From assembly GCA_009698975.1 (NCBI GenBank), contig WLPB01000030.1:1-9310 (forward strand): 9,310 nucleotides of DNA, in the 5' to 3' direction. Positions 1 through 7,137 of this stretch are shown piece after piece; position 1 is the stretch's first letter, and each line of letters opens with the position of its first letter. The notes beneath the pieces are model-generated. The model worked only from the letters and a program-made list of their open reading frames with translations. It had not been told where the DNA came from and did not search any database. The position numbers were made by a program, and so were the translations under genes. Origin of the DNA: Actinomycetota bacterium (GTDB taxonomy: Bacteria; Actinomycetota; Actinomycetes; Nanopelagicales; Nanopelagicaceae).

Positions 1-1323
1 AGCATCGCCACGACATCTAATTATCCGAATCCAATCTCTAATGGATCTGGAAAGGTTGGAAGACTTGAAATCTGGCCTTGGAACTATGCTCCTGGTGCAT
101 CAGGCCTGCTACCGAGCGGAGACATCAATAATTACGACTTTGACGACACCCCATCTGGTGCCGCTAGCTACGGCTCATTTCAAGTCCATGACATCACCAA
201 CGCCTCGAGCCGAAGAACAGTCTTTGCATGGAATGATCATTCCAATACCAATTCTGACATCGGATTCGGAAGCGGAGTAACCCCAACAGCAAAGGCCGAT
301 ATGGAGGATTGGACCTTCTGCGGCAGTCGTAGTCAATGTCCACAACCGACTTATTTCTCTCTCACTATTTTTATCAATGTCCCCGTGACGCCATTGGCTG
401 ATGCAACACCACCAACCGTTTCAAGAATCGATGACCGAATTTTGGGTAAGAACGGTGACACCATCACAGTTAGCTCTACAGAAGTTGGTACCGCTTATCT
501 TGTAAACCAATCAGTTACTGTCACCAATTTAGCAAGTATCACCGGGGCAGCAGTTGCAAATAGAAACTCAGTCAGCATTTCGAGTGCCAGCACCAACACT
601 GTGCTCACTATTTCATCACTCAACGATGGACTTTATAACCTTTATGCCGCAGATTCAGCCGGAAATCTGTCATCAGGGGTTCTGGCGACAATTAGAATAG
701 ACAACACTCTTCCTACTGCTAGTTCCATCGCTGTAAATTCCGCCGGCACTGCAATCGTGCTCACAGCGAGTGAGACGATTACCAATTCATCGCAAGTCAC
801 AGGTCTTTACACAATCTCTGATAGTGGAAGCGCTCTTACTGTCTCTTCAACTACCTTCTCTGCCAACGTTGCTACGCTCAATCTTTCGCGGGTTATTCCC
901 GCCGGGGCCATAGTTTCATTTGCTTACAATCCGCTCTCAGGAGCTGCCGGCGGTCGTTGGATAGATCAAGCTGGCAATGAAATGGCAGCAATTTCAACCA
1001 GAACCATTACCAACAATTCTGCAGCAGCGGTGACTGTCACTCTTAGCGTTCCTGCGATTGTTTCTAAGGGGGTATCAATCACCATTAGCGCTGTAGCATC
1101 AGTGGCAGGTCGAGTAACTTTTACATTTGCCGGAAAACGAATCCCTGGGTGCTTCAATAGAGCAGCCACGGGAACAACCCCAATCACTGTTTCTTGTACC
1201 TTTAAGCCAGCGTTGACATCCCGGCAGGTAATAAAGGCAACTCTGATACCGACAATTGGCGCTTATCCAACAACGGTAGCCTCGGAAGAGCGATTTATCC
1301 TCAAGCGAACAACGACGCGTTAG
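1..1323 (+). CDS. Secreted/surface protein with Ig-like and SWM-like repeats, 5'-truncated by window edge
   Basis: The frame is open from base 1, so the gene starts upstream; 440 C-terminal residues are visible before TAG at 1321-1323. Seen: residues about 15-125 have the pattern GRLEIWPWNY, YDFDDTPSGAASYGSFQVH, TVFAWNDHSN and DWTF, which resembles a lectin-like module I recall from bacterial secreted proteins but cannot name. Residues about 134-233 look like a bacterial Ig-like repeat (DATPPTVS to GLYNLYAADSAGNLSS). Residues about 234-340 resemble the SWM-type repeat (NTLPTASSIAVNSAGTAIVL, then WIDQAGNEMA). Residues about 343-420 are another beta-rich Ig-like domain with a possible Cys pair (GCFNRA, VSCTF). 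The composition is rich in Ser, Thr, Ala and Val with few charges, as in exported proteins. The C-terminus has neither an LPXTG motif nor a membrane segment, so an anchor, if any, must be upstream. The Met at base 301 is internal, because the clear homology-like pattern continues in frame before it. A role in adhesion or glycan binding is inference only. Confidence 0.8.
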   Translation, partial: SIATTSNYPNPISNGSGKVGRLEIWPWNYAPGASGLLPSGDINNYDFDDTPSGAASYGSFQVHDITNASSRRTVFAWNDHSNTNSDIGFGSGVTPTAKADMEDWTFCGSRSQCPQPTYFSLTIFINVPVTPLADATPPTVSRIDDRILGKNGDTITVSSTEVGTAYLVNQSVTVTNLASITGAAVANRNSVSISSASTNTVLTISSLNDGLYNLYAADSAGNLSSGVLATIRIDNTLPTASSIAVNSAGTAIVLTASETITNSSQVTGLYTISDSGSALTVSSTTFSANVATLNLSRVIPAGAIVSFAYNPLSGAAGGRWIDQAGNEMAAISTRTITNNSAAAVTVTLSVPAIVSKGVSITISAVASVAGRVTFTFAGKRIPGCFNRAATGTTPITVSCTFKPALTSRQVIKATLIPTIGAYPTTVASEERFILKRTTTR

Positions 1324-2516
1324 CGCCTCTCAGAGATCTCCTTCAGCACTGCAGCAACTTCTGGTGAATTATCCACATCAGTAGGCTCATCGCTTAACTT
1401 AACAATCACTGTTTTATTTGGAATGTCAATGTAGACATACTGGCCATGTAGTCCAAGCATGAGCGTCACACCCGGATATGGGTGCCAGAAGTACGCTCCA
1501 TAGCCCCATCCATAATCAAGGCGTGTAGCAGGAGTGGTAATGCGCTTCATCCAAGAAGTGCTAATTACTTGCTGCTTATCAAATGGGACAACGCCCTGAT
1601 CGAGAATCAATTGTCCAATCCGGGCATAATCGCGAGGGACGGCATTAAAGCAACAGAAAGTCTTTTCGTATCCACCGACTCGATCAACGTTCCAGGTTGC
1701 ATCGTAATCTGCGCCAACCTGTTGCCAGATATTTGCCGTGAAGTAATCAGAGACACTCTGCCCGGTTACTTTTTGAATGATCATTCCAATCATCTGGGTG
1801 TCAACACTTCGATATACAGATTGGCTACCTGGTTCGAAGTCCATCTTCTTGTTATTGCCAATAAACCAAGGGATATCAGTACTGGCATACATCTGTGCAA
1901 TTGCCACACCCCAACCAGACGGGCCTGACGGGTAGTTATCGGACACTCCTACTCCAGATTGCATATCGAGTAGCTGCTGAACGGTTACCTTGTCGAAGCT
2001 TCCGCCCGTTTTGTATTCAGGGAAGTATGAAATAAAGGTATCTGACTCGCTGATCTTGCCTTGGTCAATTAACTGACCTACCGCGAGTGACGTCATGGCT
2101 TTGCCGACCGAGTAAGAAGGAAGTCGGGATTCCTTGAATTTGCTCTCTTTGTAATACTCGTATGTGATTTTTCCTTCACGAATCACGAGAAGCGCGTTGG
2201 TATTTGTTCTGTTGAGAAAGTCTTGAAGTTCAAGGGGTTGACCATCAAAAGTAACTCCGCCAATTTCCTCGAGAGTTGATTGTCGCCACGGCTCAAATGA
2301 TGATGGCGCAGCCACAATCCAGTGGCTCGGCATTAAATCTGGAGTCTTTGACGCAGGCGCTAAACCCAACTTGATTGCTGCTATTGGTTCTGGATACCGA
2401 ATCACCTTCGTCAGCCCAAAGAGGGCTAAGTAGAGAAGGAGCACGACGATGACTGTGTTGCGAGCAACCTTAATTAATGTGGACACAACTTCAGGGTAGT
2501 GGCAGTTAGACTTCAT
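1320..2516 (-). CDS. Membrane-anchored serine hydrolase, beta-lactamase class C / NylB-like fold
   Basis: A 398-residue protein. Residues about 20-38 (TVIVVLLLYLALFGLTKVI) form one hydrophobic segment after a basic start, so a signal anchor with the catalytic domain outside the membrane is likely. The active-site motif SxxK is S136-V-G-K139 in a PSYSVGKAMTS context. Tyr235 (SVYRSVDTQ) fits the second-motif Tyr, and HGQYVYIDIP at 357-366 sits where KTG/HxG occurs. The segment CCFNAVPRDYARIGQLILD is typical of the beta-lactamase-related hydrolases close to 6-aminohexanoate-dimer hydrolase and esterase EstB. The true substrate (peptide, ester or amide) cannot be told, and antibiotic resistance should not be assumed. 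Start choice: ATG at 2516 is the longest option but has no Shine-Dalgarno and lies 3 bp from the divergent proA ATG. GTG at 2486 (protein starting MSTLIKVARN) is a serious alternative, with TACCCT six bases before it. The stop overlaps the stop of the convergent surface-protein gene. Confidence 0.86.
   Translation of the reverse strand: MKSNCHYPEVVSTLIKVARNTVIVVLLLYLALFGLTKVIRYPEPIAAIKLGLAPASKTPDLMPSHWIVAAPSSFEPWRQSTLEEIGGVTFDGQPLELQDFLNRTNTNALLVIREGKITYEYYKESKFKESRLPSYSVGKAMTSLAVGQLIDQGKISESDTFISYFPEYKTGGSFDKVTVQQLLDMQSGVGVSDNYPSGPSGWGVAIAQMYASTDIPWFIGNNKKMDFEPGSQSVYRSVDTQMIGMIIQKVTGQSVSDYFTANIWQQVGADYDATWNVDRVGGYEKTFCCFNAVPRDYARIGQLILDQGVVPFDKQQVISTSWMKRITTPATRLDYGWGYGAYFWHPYPGVTLMLGLHGQYVYIDIPNKTVIVKLSDEPTDVDNSPEVAAVLKEISERR
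2507..2512 (+). promoter_or_regulatory. Putative -10 box (TAGACT) of leaderless proA
   Basis: TAGACT fits the actinobacterial TANNNT -10 pattern and ends 7 bases before the proA ATG at 2520, which would put the transcription start at or next to the A of ATG. No Shine-Dalgarno is present. The same hexamer stands 6 bases before the gatC and ilvD starts. No convincing -35 box is visible. The box lies inside the N-terminal codons of the divergent hydrolase if that gene starts at 2516. Confidence 0.6.
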
Positions 2517-2519
2517 CTC

Positions 2520-3788
2520 ATGGATTCAGTTGCTCTTGTCGCAGGTTTAGCCGATAAGGCGCGCAAGGCTGCGCGTACTCTTTCGACGGCGAATGGTTCC
2601 GAGCGCAAGGCTGCTTTGGAGGCGATTGCGCAAGCACTTATCTCGCGTTCTGCCGTAATCCTTGCAGCGAATGAGCAAGATATGGAGAGCGCTCGAAGTG
2701 AGAGCATGCATCCACAGATGCAAGATCGACTATTACTCACCGCCGAACGTATCGAAGCGATGGCAGATGGAGCGCGACAAGTAGCGGCGCTTCCTGATCC
2801 ACTCGGCCGAGTGCTTAACGAATCAACTTTGCCTAACGGACTTCACCTCAAGCAAGTATCTGTGCCATTTGGGGTAATCGGAATGGTCTATGAAGCCCGT
2901 CCTAATGTGACAGTGGATGCAGCAGTAATTTTATTGATGTCCGGAAATGCTGCGCTGTTGCGCGGATCTTCTACGGCACGCAATAGCAATGAGATTCTCC
3001 TTAAGGTCATGAGAGATGCGCTATCGACAACAGCGATTGACCCTGATGTGCTTCAGCTTGTTCCATCTGATGACCGTTCGACCGTTAAAGCGCTACTGAC
3101 AGCTCGAGGCAAGGTTGATCTTGTTATTCCTCGTGGCAGCGCTCAATTGATTCGTATGGTCGTTGATGAAGCAACTGTGCCTACTATCGAGACTGGGGCA
3201 GGTGTCTGTCACGTTTATGTTGATGAGTTTGCCGATATTGCTAAGGCGCTTCCGATAGTTCTGAATTCAAAGACTCATCGTCCTTCAGTGTGTAATGCAG
3301 CCGAGACCTTGTTGGTGCACAAAGCTATCGCGCCAACATTCTTGCCGTTAGCCCTGAAAGCGCTTAATGATGCCGGTGTAATTTTGCATGCAGATGCAAC
3401 TGTCCAGAAGGTTGCCGAAAAATTCTCAATTCCATCAACGCTGGCAACCGAAGATAATTGGTGTACTGAGTATGGAATTCTTGAGATGAATGTGGCGGTT
3501 GTTGATTCAGTTGATAGCGCAGCTGATCACATCGCTCAGTACGGCACCAATCACACTGAAGCGATTGTTACTGAAAACCAGGGGAGCGCAGATCGATTTA
3601 TCGCTCTCGCTGATTGCGCTGCCGTGATGGTCAACGCCTCGACTCGATTTACCGATGGTGAGCAGATGGGCTTTGGCGCTGAGATTGGCATTTCAAATCA
3701 GAAGCTTCATGCTCGTGGGCCTATGGGACTCGAAGCGATGACGACCACCACATGGATAGTCACCGGAAATGGGCAGATTCGAAGCTAA
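2520..3788 (+). CDS. proA: Glutamate-5-semialdehyde dehydrogenase (gamma-glutamyl phosphate reductase)
   Basis: Cytosolic enzyme of proline synthesis that reduces gamma-glutamyl phosphate with NADPH to glutamate-5-semialdehyde, which cyclises to pyrroline-5-carboxylate. The 422 residues match the usual family length. Visible hallmarks are GVIGMVYEARPNVTVDA and GNAALLRGSS near the nucleotide site, PRGSAQLIRMV with VPTIETGAGVCHVYVDE, the catalytic Cys258 in HRPSVCNAAETLLVH, and the C-terminal GFGAEIGISNQKLHARGPMG. The start is ATG 2520 (MDSVALVAGL). A GTG in frame at 2499 would add seven residues, but it lies upstream of the likely -10 box and has no ribosome site. The partner proB is not adjacent here; upstream lies a divergent hydrolase. 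gatC follows after 36 bp with its own promoter-like box, so proA is probably monocistronic. Confidence 0.97.
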   Translation: MDSVALVAGLADKARKAARTLSTANGSERKAALEAIAQALISRSAVILAANEQDMESARSESMHPQMQDRLLLTAERIEAMADGARQVAALPDPLGRVLNESTLPNGLHLKQVSVPFGVIGMVYEARPNVTVDAAVILLMSGNAALLRGSSTARNSNEILLKVMRDALSTTAIDPDVLQLVPSDDRSTVKALLTARGKVDLVIPRGSAQLIRMVVDEATVPTIETGAGVCHVYVDEFADIAKALPIVLNSKTHRPSVCNAAETLLVHKAIAPTFLPLALKALNDAGVILHADATVQKVAEKFSIPSTLATEDNWCTEYGILEMNVAVVDSVDSAADHIAQYGTNHTEAIVTENQGSADRFIALADCAAVMVNASTRFTDGEQMGFGAEIGISNQKLHARGPMGLEAMTTTTWIVTGNGQIRS

Positions 3789-3812
3789 TTCGGTTATTCG
3801 CCGGTAATTTTA

Positions 3813-3818
3813 TAGACT
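3813..3818 (+). promoter_or_regulatory. Putative -10 box (TAGACT) of the leaderless gatCAB operon
   Basis: TAGACT, preceded by an AT-rich stretch (TAATTTTA), ends 6 bases before the gatC ATG at 3825 in the 36-bp gap after proA. There is no Shine-Dalgarno before gatC, so a leaderless transcript beginning at the ATG is the simplest reading. The -35 region is weak (TTCGGT at 3789-3794 is the nearest candidate, with an 18-bp spacer). Confidence 0.62.
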
Positions 3819-3824
3819 GCCCTC

Positions 3825-4121
3825 ATGAGCACACTCTCTCGCGATGATGTCGCAAAGTTGGCAGGGTTAGCACGAATCGAAATGACTGAGGCAGAGCTCG
3901 TTGACCTCGCTTCTCAATTCGGGTCAATTCTTGATGCTGTAGCTCGCGTACAAGAGCTCAATCTTGATGGCGTAAAGCCAACTTCACATCCTCAGCCACT
4001 AGAAAATATCGCGCGCCCCGATGTAGTCAAGCCAAGCCTTACTCCTGAAGAAGCTCTCTCTGGCGCACCCGCACAAGATGAACAACGCTTCCGCGTTCCT
4101 CAAATTTTGGGAGAGGAGTAA
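3825..4121 (+). CDS. gatC: Asp/Glu-tRNA(Asn/Gln) amidotransferase subunit C
   Basis: Small 98-residue subunit of the GatCAB complex. It wraps around the A-B interface and stabilises GatA; it has no catalytic residues of its own. The sequence is typical: SRDDVAKLAGLARIEMTEAEL at the N-terminus, the FGSILDAVARVQELNLDGV helix, a Pro-rich linker (TSHPQPLENIARPD) and the C-terminal DEQRFRVPQILGEE. The start at 3825 matches family N-termini and sits 6 bases after a TAGACT box. It is the first gene of gatC-gatA-gatB, and three bases separate its stop from the gatA ATG, so the genes are probably translationally coupled. Confidence 0.96.
   Translation: MSTLSRDDVAKLAGLARIEMTEAELVDLASQFGSILDAVARVQELNLDGVKPTSHPQPLENIARPDVVKPSLTPEEALSGAPAQDEQRFRVPQILGEE
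4113..4118 (+). promoter_or_regulatory. Strong Shine-Dalgarno (GAGGAG) of gatA
   Basis: GAGGAG lies inside the last codons of gatC, 6 bases before the gatA ATG at 4125. It decides the gatA start and contrasts with the leader-free start of gatC in the same operon. Confidence 0.8.
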
Positions 4122-4124
4122 ACG

Positions 4125-5621
4125 ATGATTTTTAAGAACGCTGCAGATATGGCACAGGCTTTAGCCTCTAAAGAAGTTTCATCTGTCGAACTCACCCAAG
4201 CGCATTTAGACCGTATCGCCGTAGTTGATGGCGATGTAAAAGCATTCCTTCATGTTGATAACACGGGCGCACTTGAACAAGCTGCTGCTGTGGATGCTGA
4301 TCGCGCATCAGGTAAAGCAATGTCACCACTTGCTGGAGTGCCTCTTGCGCTTAAAGATGTTCTGGCTCAAAAGGGAATTCCTACAACTGCTGGATCCAGA
4401 ATTTTACAAGGATGGAAGCCACCCTACGATTCAACTGTTGTCAGCAAGCTTAAAGATGCTGGCGTTGTCATTCTTGGCAAAACAAATATGGATGAATTCG
4501 CGATGGGATCATCGACTGAGAACAGCGGCTATGGACCAACATTTAATCCTTGGGATTTAACTCGCACACCTGGTGGCTCATCAGGTGGCTCAGCAGCAGC
4601 AGTCTCTGCCTTTGAAGCACCACTTGCAATTGGTTCTGACACGGGCGGATCAATTCGCCAACCTGCAGCGCTGACCGGAATCGTCGGAGTCCGCCCTACA
4701 TATGGCGCGGTCTCTCGCTACGGACTGATTGCGTACTCATCTTCACTTGATCAAGCCGGACCTTTCGGTCGTACCGTGCTCGATACCGCAATGTTGCACG
4801 AAGTCATGGCGGGTTATGACGCACACGATGCAACATCGATTAACGCACCAGTTCCAGCAGTCGTTGCAGCAGCACAATCTGGCAATGTAAAGGGAATGAA
4901 GATCGGTGTTATTAAGCAGCTTCAAGGTGAGGGATATCAGAAAGGTGTGCAGACGCGTTTTACTGAATCTCTTGATCTTCTCGCATCCCTTGGCGCAGAA
5001 ATCGTAGAAGTTGATTGCCCAAGCTTCGAATTCGCACTCGCTGCTTATTACCTGATCGCACCATCAGAATGTTCTTCAAACCTGGCTCGCTTCGATGCGA
5101 TGCGCTATGGATTACGCACAGGCGATGTCAACGGTGCGTCTGCCGAGGCAGTGATGGCAGCAACTCGCGATGCCGGCTTTGGTCGCGAGGTAAAGCGCCG
5201 AATCATCCTCGGTACCTACGCGCTCTCTTCAGGATATTACGATGCTTATTACGGCAGTGCTCAGAAGATTCGTACATTGATTATCGAAGATTATGCAAAG
5301 GCATTTACTCAAGCAGATGTGCTTGTATCGCCAACTGCTCCAACTACGGCGTACAAAATTGGTGAAAAAGTCGATGATCCAATGGCGATGTACCTAGGCG
5401 ACGTTGCAACAATTCCAGTTAACTTGGCGGGAATCTGCGGAATGTCACTTCCCGCAGGTCTTGCCGAAGAAGATAACTTGCCAGTCGGATTCCAAATCAT
5501 GGCCCCTGCGATGCAGGATCAGCGTCTCTATCAAGCCGGTGCGGCCCTGGAAGCGGCGCTTTCTTCGAAGTGGGGTGGCAATCTCATTACAAAAGCCCCA
5601 GCTCTGACGGGAGGCAAATAA
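4125..5621 (+). CDS. gatA: Asp/Glu-tRNA(Asn/Gln) amidotransferase subunit A (amidase)
   Basis: Glutaminase subunit of GatCAB: it hydrolyses glutamine and passes ammonia through a channel to GatB for amidation of misacylated Glu-tRNA(Gln) and, where present, Asp-tRNA(Asn). The 498 residues are full length. The amidase-signature Ser-cisSer-Lys triad is readable: Lys77 in [11 protein letters not shown], cis-Ser152 in [13 protein letters not shown] and nucleophile Ser176 in [13 protein letters not shown]. These sit two residues lower than the S. aureus GatA numbers I recall (79, 154, 178). Other family blocks are [18 protein letters not shown] and [20 protein letters not shown]. The end contains [13 protein letters not shown] and PVGFQIMAP. 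The start is supported by GAGGAG six bases upstream. It is the middle gene of the operon, 2 bp before gatB. Confidence 0.98.
   Translation: MIFKNAADMAQALASKEVSSVELTQAHLDRIAVVDGDVKAFLHVDNTGALEQAAAVDADRASGKAMSPLAGVPLALKDVLAQKGIPTTAGSRILQGWKPPYDSTVVSKLKDAGVVILGKTNMDEFAMGSSTENSGYGPTFNPWDLTRTPGGSSGGSAAAVSAFEAPLAIGSDTGGSIRQPAALTGIVGVRPTYGAVSRYGLIAYSSSLDQAGPFGRTVLDTAMLHEVMAGYDAHDATSINAPVPAVVAAAQSGNVKGMKIGVIKQLQGEGYQKGVQTRFTESLDLLASLGAEIVEVDCPSFEFALAAYYLIAPSECSSNLARFDAMRYGLRTGDVNGASAEAVMAATRDAGFGREVKRRIILGTYALSSGYYDAYYGSAQKIRTLIIEDYAKAFTQADVLVSPTAPTTAYKIGEKVDDPMAMYLGDVATIPVNLAGICGMSLPAGLAEEDNLPVGFQIMAPAMQDQRLYQAGAALEAALSSKWGGNLITKAPALTGGK
5609..5614 (+). promoter_or_regulatory. Shine-Dalgarno (GGGAGG) of gatB
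   Basis: GGGAGG within the last codons of gatA lies 9 bases before ATG 5624. It fixes the gatB start there and argues against an in-frame ATG at 5570 that lies inside gatA. Confidence 0.75.
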
Positions 5622-5623
5622 CC

Positions 5624-7123
5624 ATGGCTCTTAATTACGACGAAGTTATTGCAAAGTATGATCCGGTATTAGGTCTTGAGGTTCACGTCGAGCTCAATAC
5701 CGAATCAAAGATGTTCTGCTCTTGCTCAACAATTTTCGGAGCGCAACCGAATACGCAGACTTGCCCTGTCTGCCTAGCGCTGCCTGGAGCACTTCCGGTT
5801 GTTAACGAGAAAGCTATTGAGTCATCAATCAAGATTGGTCTTGCACTCAATTGCAGCATTGCTCCTTATAGTCGCTTTGCTCGTAAGAACTACTTCTACC
5901 CAGATATGCCGAAGAACTTCCAGATTTCACAGTATGACGAACCAATCTGTTTCGACGGTTATGTTGATGTTGAGATCGAGACAGATGAAGGACCAAAGCA
6001 GTTCCGCATCGAGGTCGAGCGCGTTCATATGGAAGAAGACACAGGTAAGTCACTTCACGTAGGTGGTGCTACCGGCCGTATCCACGGTGCCGATTACTCG
6101 CTACTTGATTACAACCGCGCAGGTATTCCCTTGGTCGAAATCGTTACCAAGATTGTCCCTGGCACCGGTAAATATGCACCTGAAGTTGCAAAGGCGTATG
6201 TTGCAGAACTTCGCGACATTCTTCGCGGCCTTGGCGTATCAGATGTAAAGATGGAGCAAGGCTCGCTTCGTTGCGATGCAAACGTTTCATTGATGCTCAA
6301 GGATGCCACCGAACTCGGAACTCGATCTGAAACTAAGAACGTTAATTCATTGCGTTCAGTCGAACGCGCGATTCGTGGTGAGATGTTGCGCCATGCTGAG
6401 ATTCTCGAAACTGGTGGCAAGGTCAAGCAAGAGACTCGTCACTTCCAGGAAGAGACGGGCTTAACTCGCTCTGGTCGTTCAAAAGAGCAGGCTGAGGATT
6501 ACCGATACTTCCCAGATCCAGATTTAGTACCAGTAACACCTGCCGCATCTTGGATTGAAGAACTTCGCGCAACTCTGCCAGAGCGCCCGTCGATTCGTCG
6601 TAAGCGTTTACAAGAGCAATGGGCTGTTCCTAATAAGGAATTTGCGGCAATGATTAATGCCGATGTTCTAGATATTGTTGAAGCGACTGTACTACTTGGT
6701 GCAGATTCAACGAAGGCACGCACCTGGTGGCTCGGCGAAATCTCGCGTATCGCAAACGATAAGGGCGTTGAAATCAAAGAACTTTCAATCACTCCTGCCG
6801 ATGTTGCAGAACTCATCAGCCTGGTCGCATCAGGTGATCTCACCGATAAGTTAGCGCGCCAGGTTGTCGAAGGTGTAGTTGCCGGTGAAGGAACTCCTTC
6901 AGAAGTTGTAGCTAAGCGCGGTATCAAAGTTGTTAACGATGATGGTGCGCTGATGGCTGCAATCGAAAAGGTCTGTGCCGCTCAAGCTGACACCGCCGAA
7001 AAGGTTCGCGGGGGACACTTACCTGCAGCCGGCGCACTTATTGGCGCTGTGATGAAAGAGACCGCCGGCCAGGCAGATGCTGCCAAGGTTCGCGAACTCC
7101 TTCTTAAATATCTAGGACAATAA
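5624..7123 (+). CDS. gatB: Asp/Glu-tRNA(Asn/Gln) amidotransferase subunit B
   Basis: Subunit that binds and phosphorylates the misacylated tRNA and amidates it with ammonia from GatA. 499 residues, normal length. The N-terminal kinase-like domain shows [16 protein letters not shown], a four-Cys zinc site (Cys32, Cys34, Cys47, Cys50: CSC then CPVC), and the family signature [20 protein letters not shown]. It also shows [25 protein letters not shown] and [14 protein letters not shown]. The C-terminal part, from about residue 350, is the helical YqeY-like tRNA-binding tail. ATG 5624 is chosen over 5570 because it has a Shine-Dalgarno and gives the standard N-terminus; the longer version would add 18 residues encoded by the end of gatA. 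The last codons form the left arm of an inverted repeat shared with the convergent exporter gene. Confidence 0.98.
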   Translation: MALNYDEVIAKYDPVLGLEVHVELNTESKMFCSCSTIFGAQPNTQTCPVCLALPGALPVVNEKAIESSIKIGLALNCSIAPYSRFARKNYFYPDMPKNFQISQYDEPICFDGYVDVEIETDEGPKQFRIEVERVHMEEDTGKSLHVGGATGRIHGADYSLLDYNRAGIPLVEIVTKIVPGTGKYAPEVAKAYVAELRDILRGLGVSDVKMEQGSLRCDANVSLMLKDATELGTRSETKNVNSLRSVERAIRGEMLRHAEILETGGKVKQETRHFQEETGLTRSGRSKEQAEDYRYFPDPDLVPVTPAASWIEELRATLPERPSIRRKRLQEQWAVPNKEFAAMINADVLDIVEATVLLGADSTKARTWWLGEISRIANDKGVEIKELSITPADVAELISLVASGDLTDKLARQVVEGVVAGEGTPSEVVAKRGIKVVNDDGALMAAIEKVCAAQADTAEKVRGGHLPAAGALIGAVMKETAGQADAAKVRELLLKYLGQ

Positions 7124-7137
7124 AACTAGATATTTAA
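7104..7137. repeat. 12-bp perfect inverted repeat across the gatB / exporter convergent junction
   Basis: TTAAATATCTAG (7104-7115) and CTAGATATTTAA (7126-7137) are exact reverse complements around a 10-base loop. The gatB stop TAA (7121-7123) is in the loop and the exporter stop (7134-7136, read on the minus strand) is in the right arm. The stem has only two G-C pairs and no long T run follows on either strand, so it is not a classic intrinsic terminator. A bidirectional terminator or 3'-end protecting hairpin for both convergent transcripts is the likely role. Confidence 0.6.

Noticed and set aside
41..280. A 79-codon plus-strand open frame
   Set aside because: It is out of frame with the surface-protein coding sequence, which is open from base 1 through 1323 with coherent domain patterns; no ribosome site and no family resemblance.
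301..1323. Surface protein starting at ATG 301
   Set aside because: The same frame is open back to base 1 and the lectin-like pattern continues across 301 (AKADMEDWTF), so this Met is internal.
1482..1928. A 148-codon plus-strand open frame opposite the hydrolase
   Set aside because: Antisense shadow of a gene with clear catalytic motifs; no domain resemblance and no ribosome site.
2499..2519. GTG 2499 as proA start
   Set aside because: It adds seven residues not typical of ProA, has no Shine-Dalgarno, and precedes the TAGACT box that points to ATG 2520.
5570..5623. ATG 5570 as gatB start
   Set aside because: It lies inside gatA without a ribosome site; ATG 5624 has GGGAGG upstream and gives the family N-terminus.
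7104..7137. Standard intrinsic terminator at the gatB end
   Set aside because: The hairpin is AT-rich with two G-C pairs and no following T tract on either strand, so it is recorded as an inverted repeat of uncertain role.
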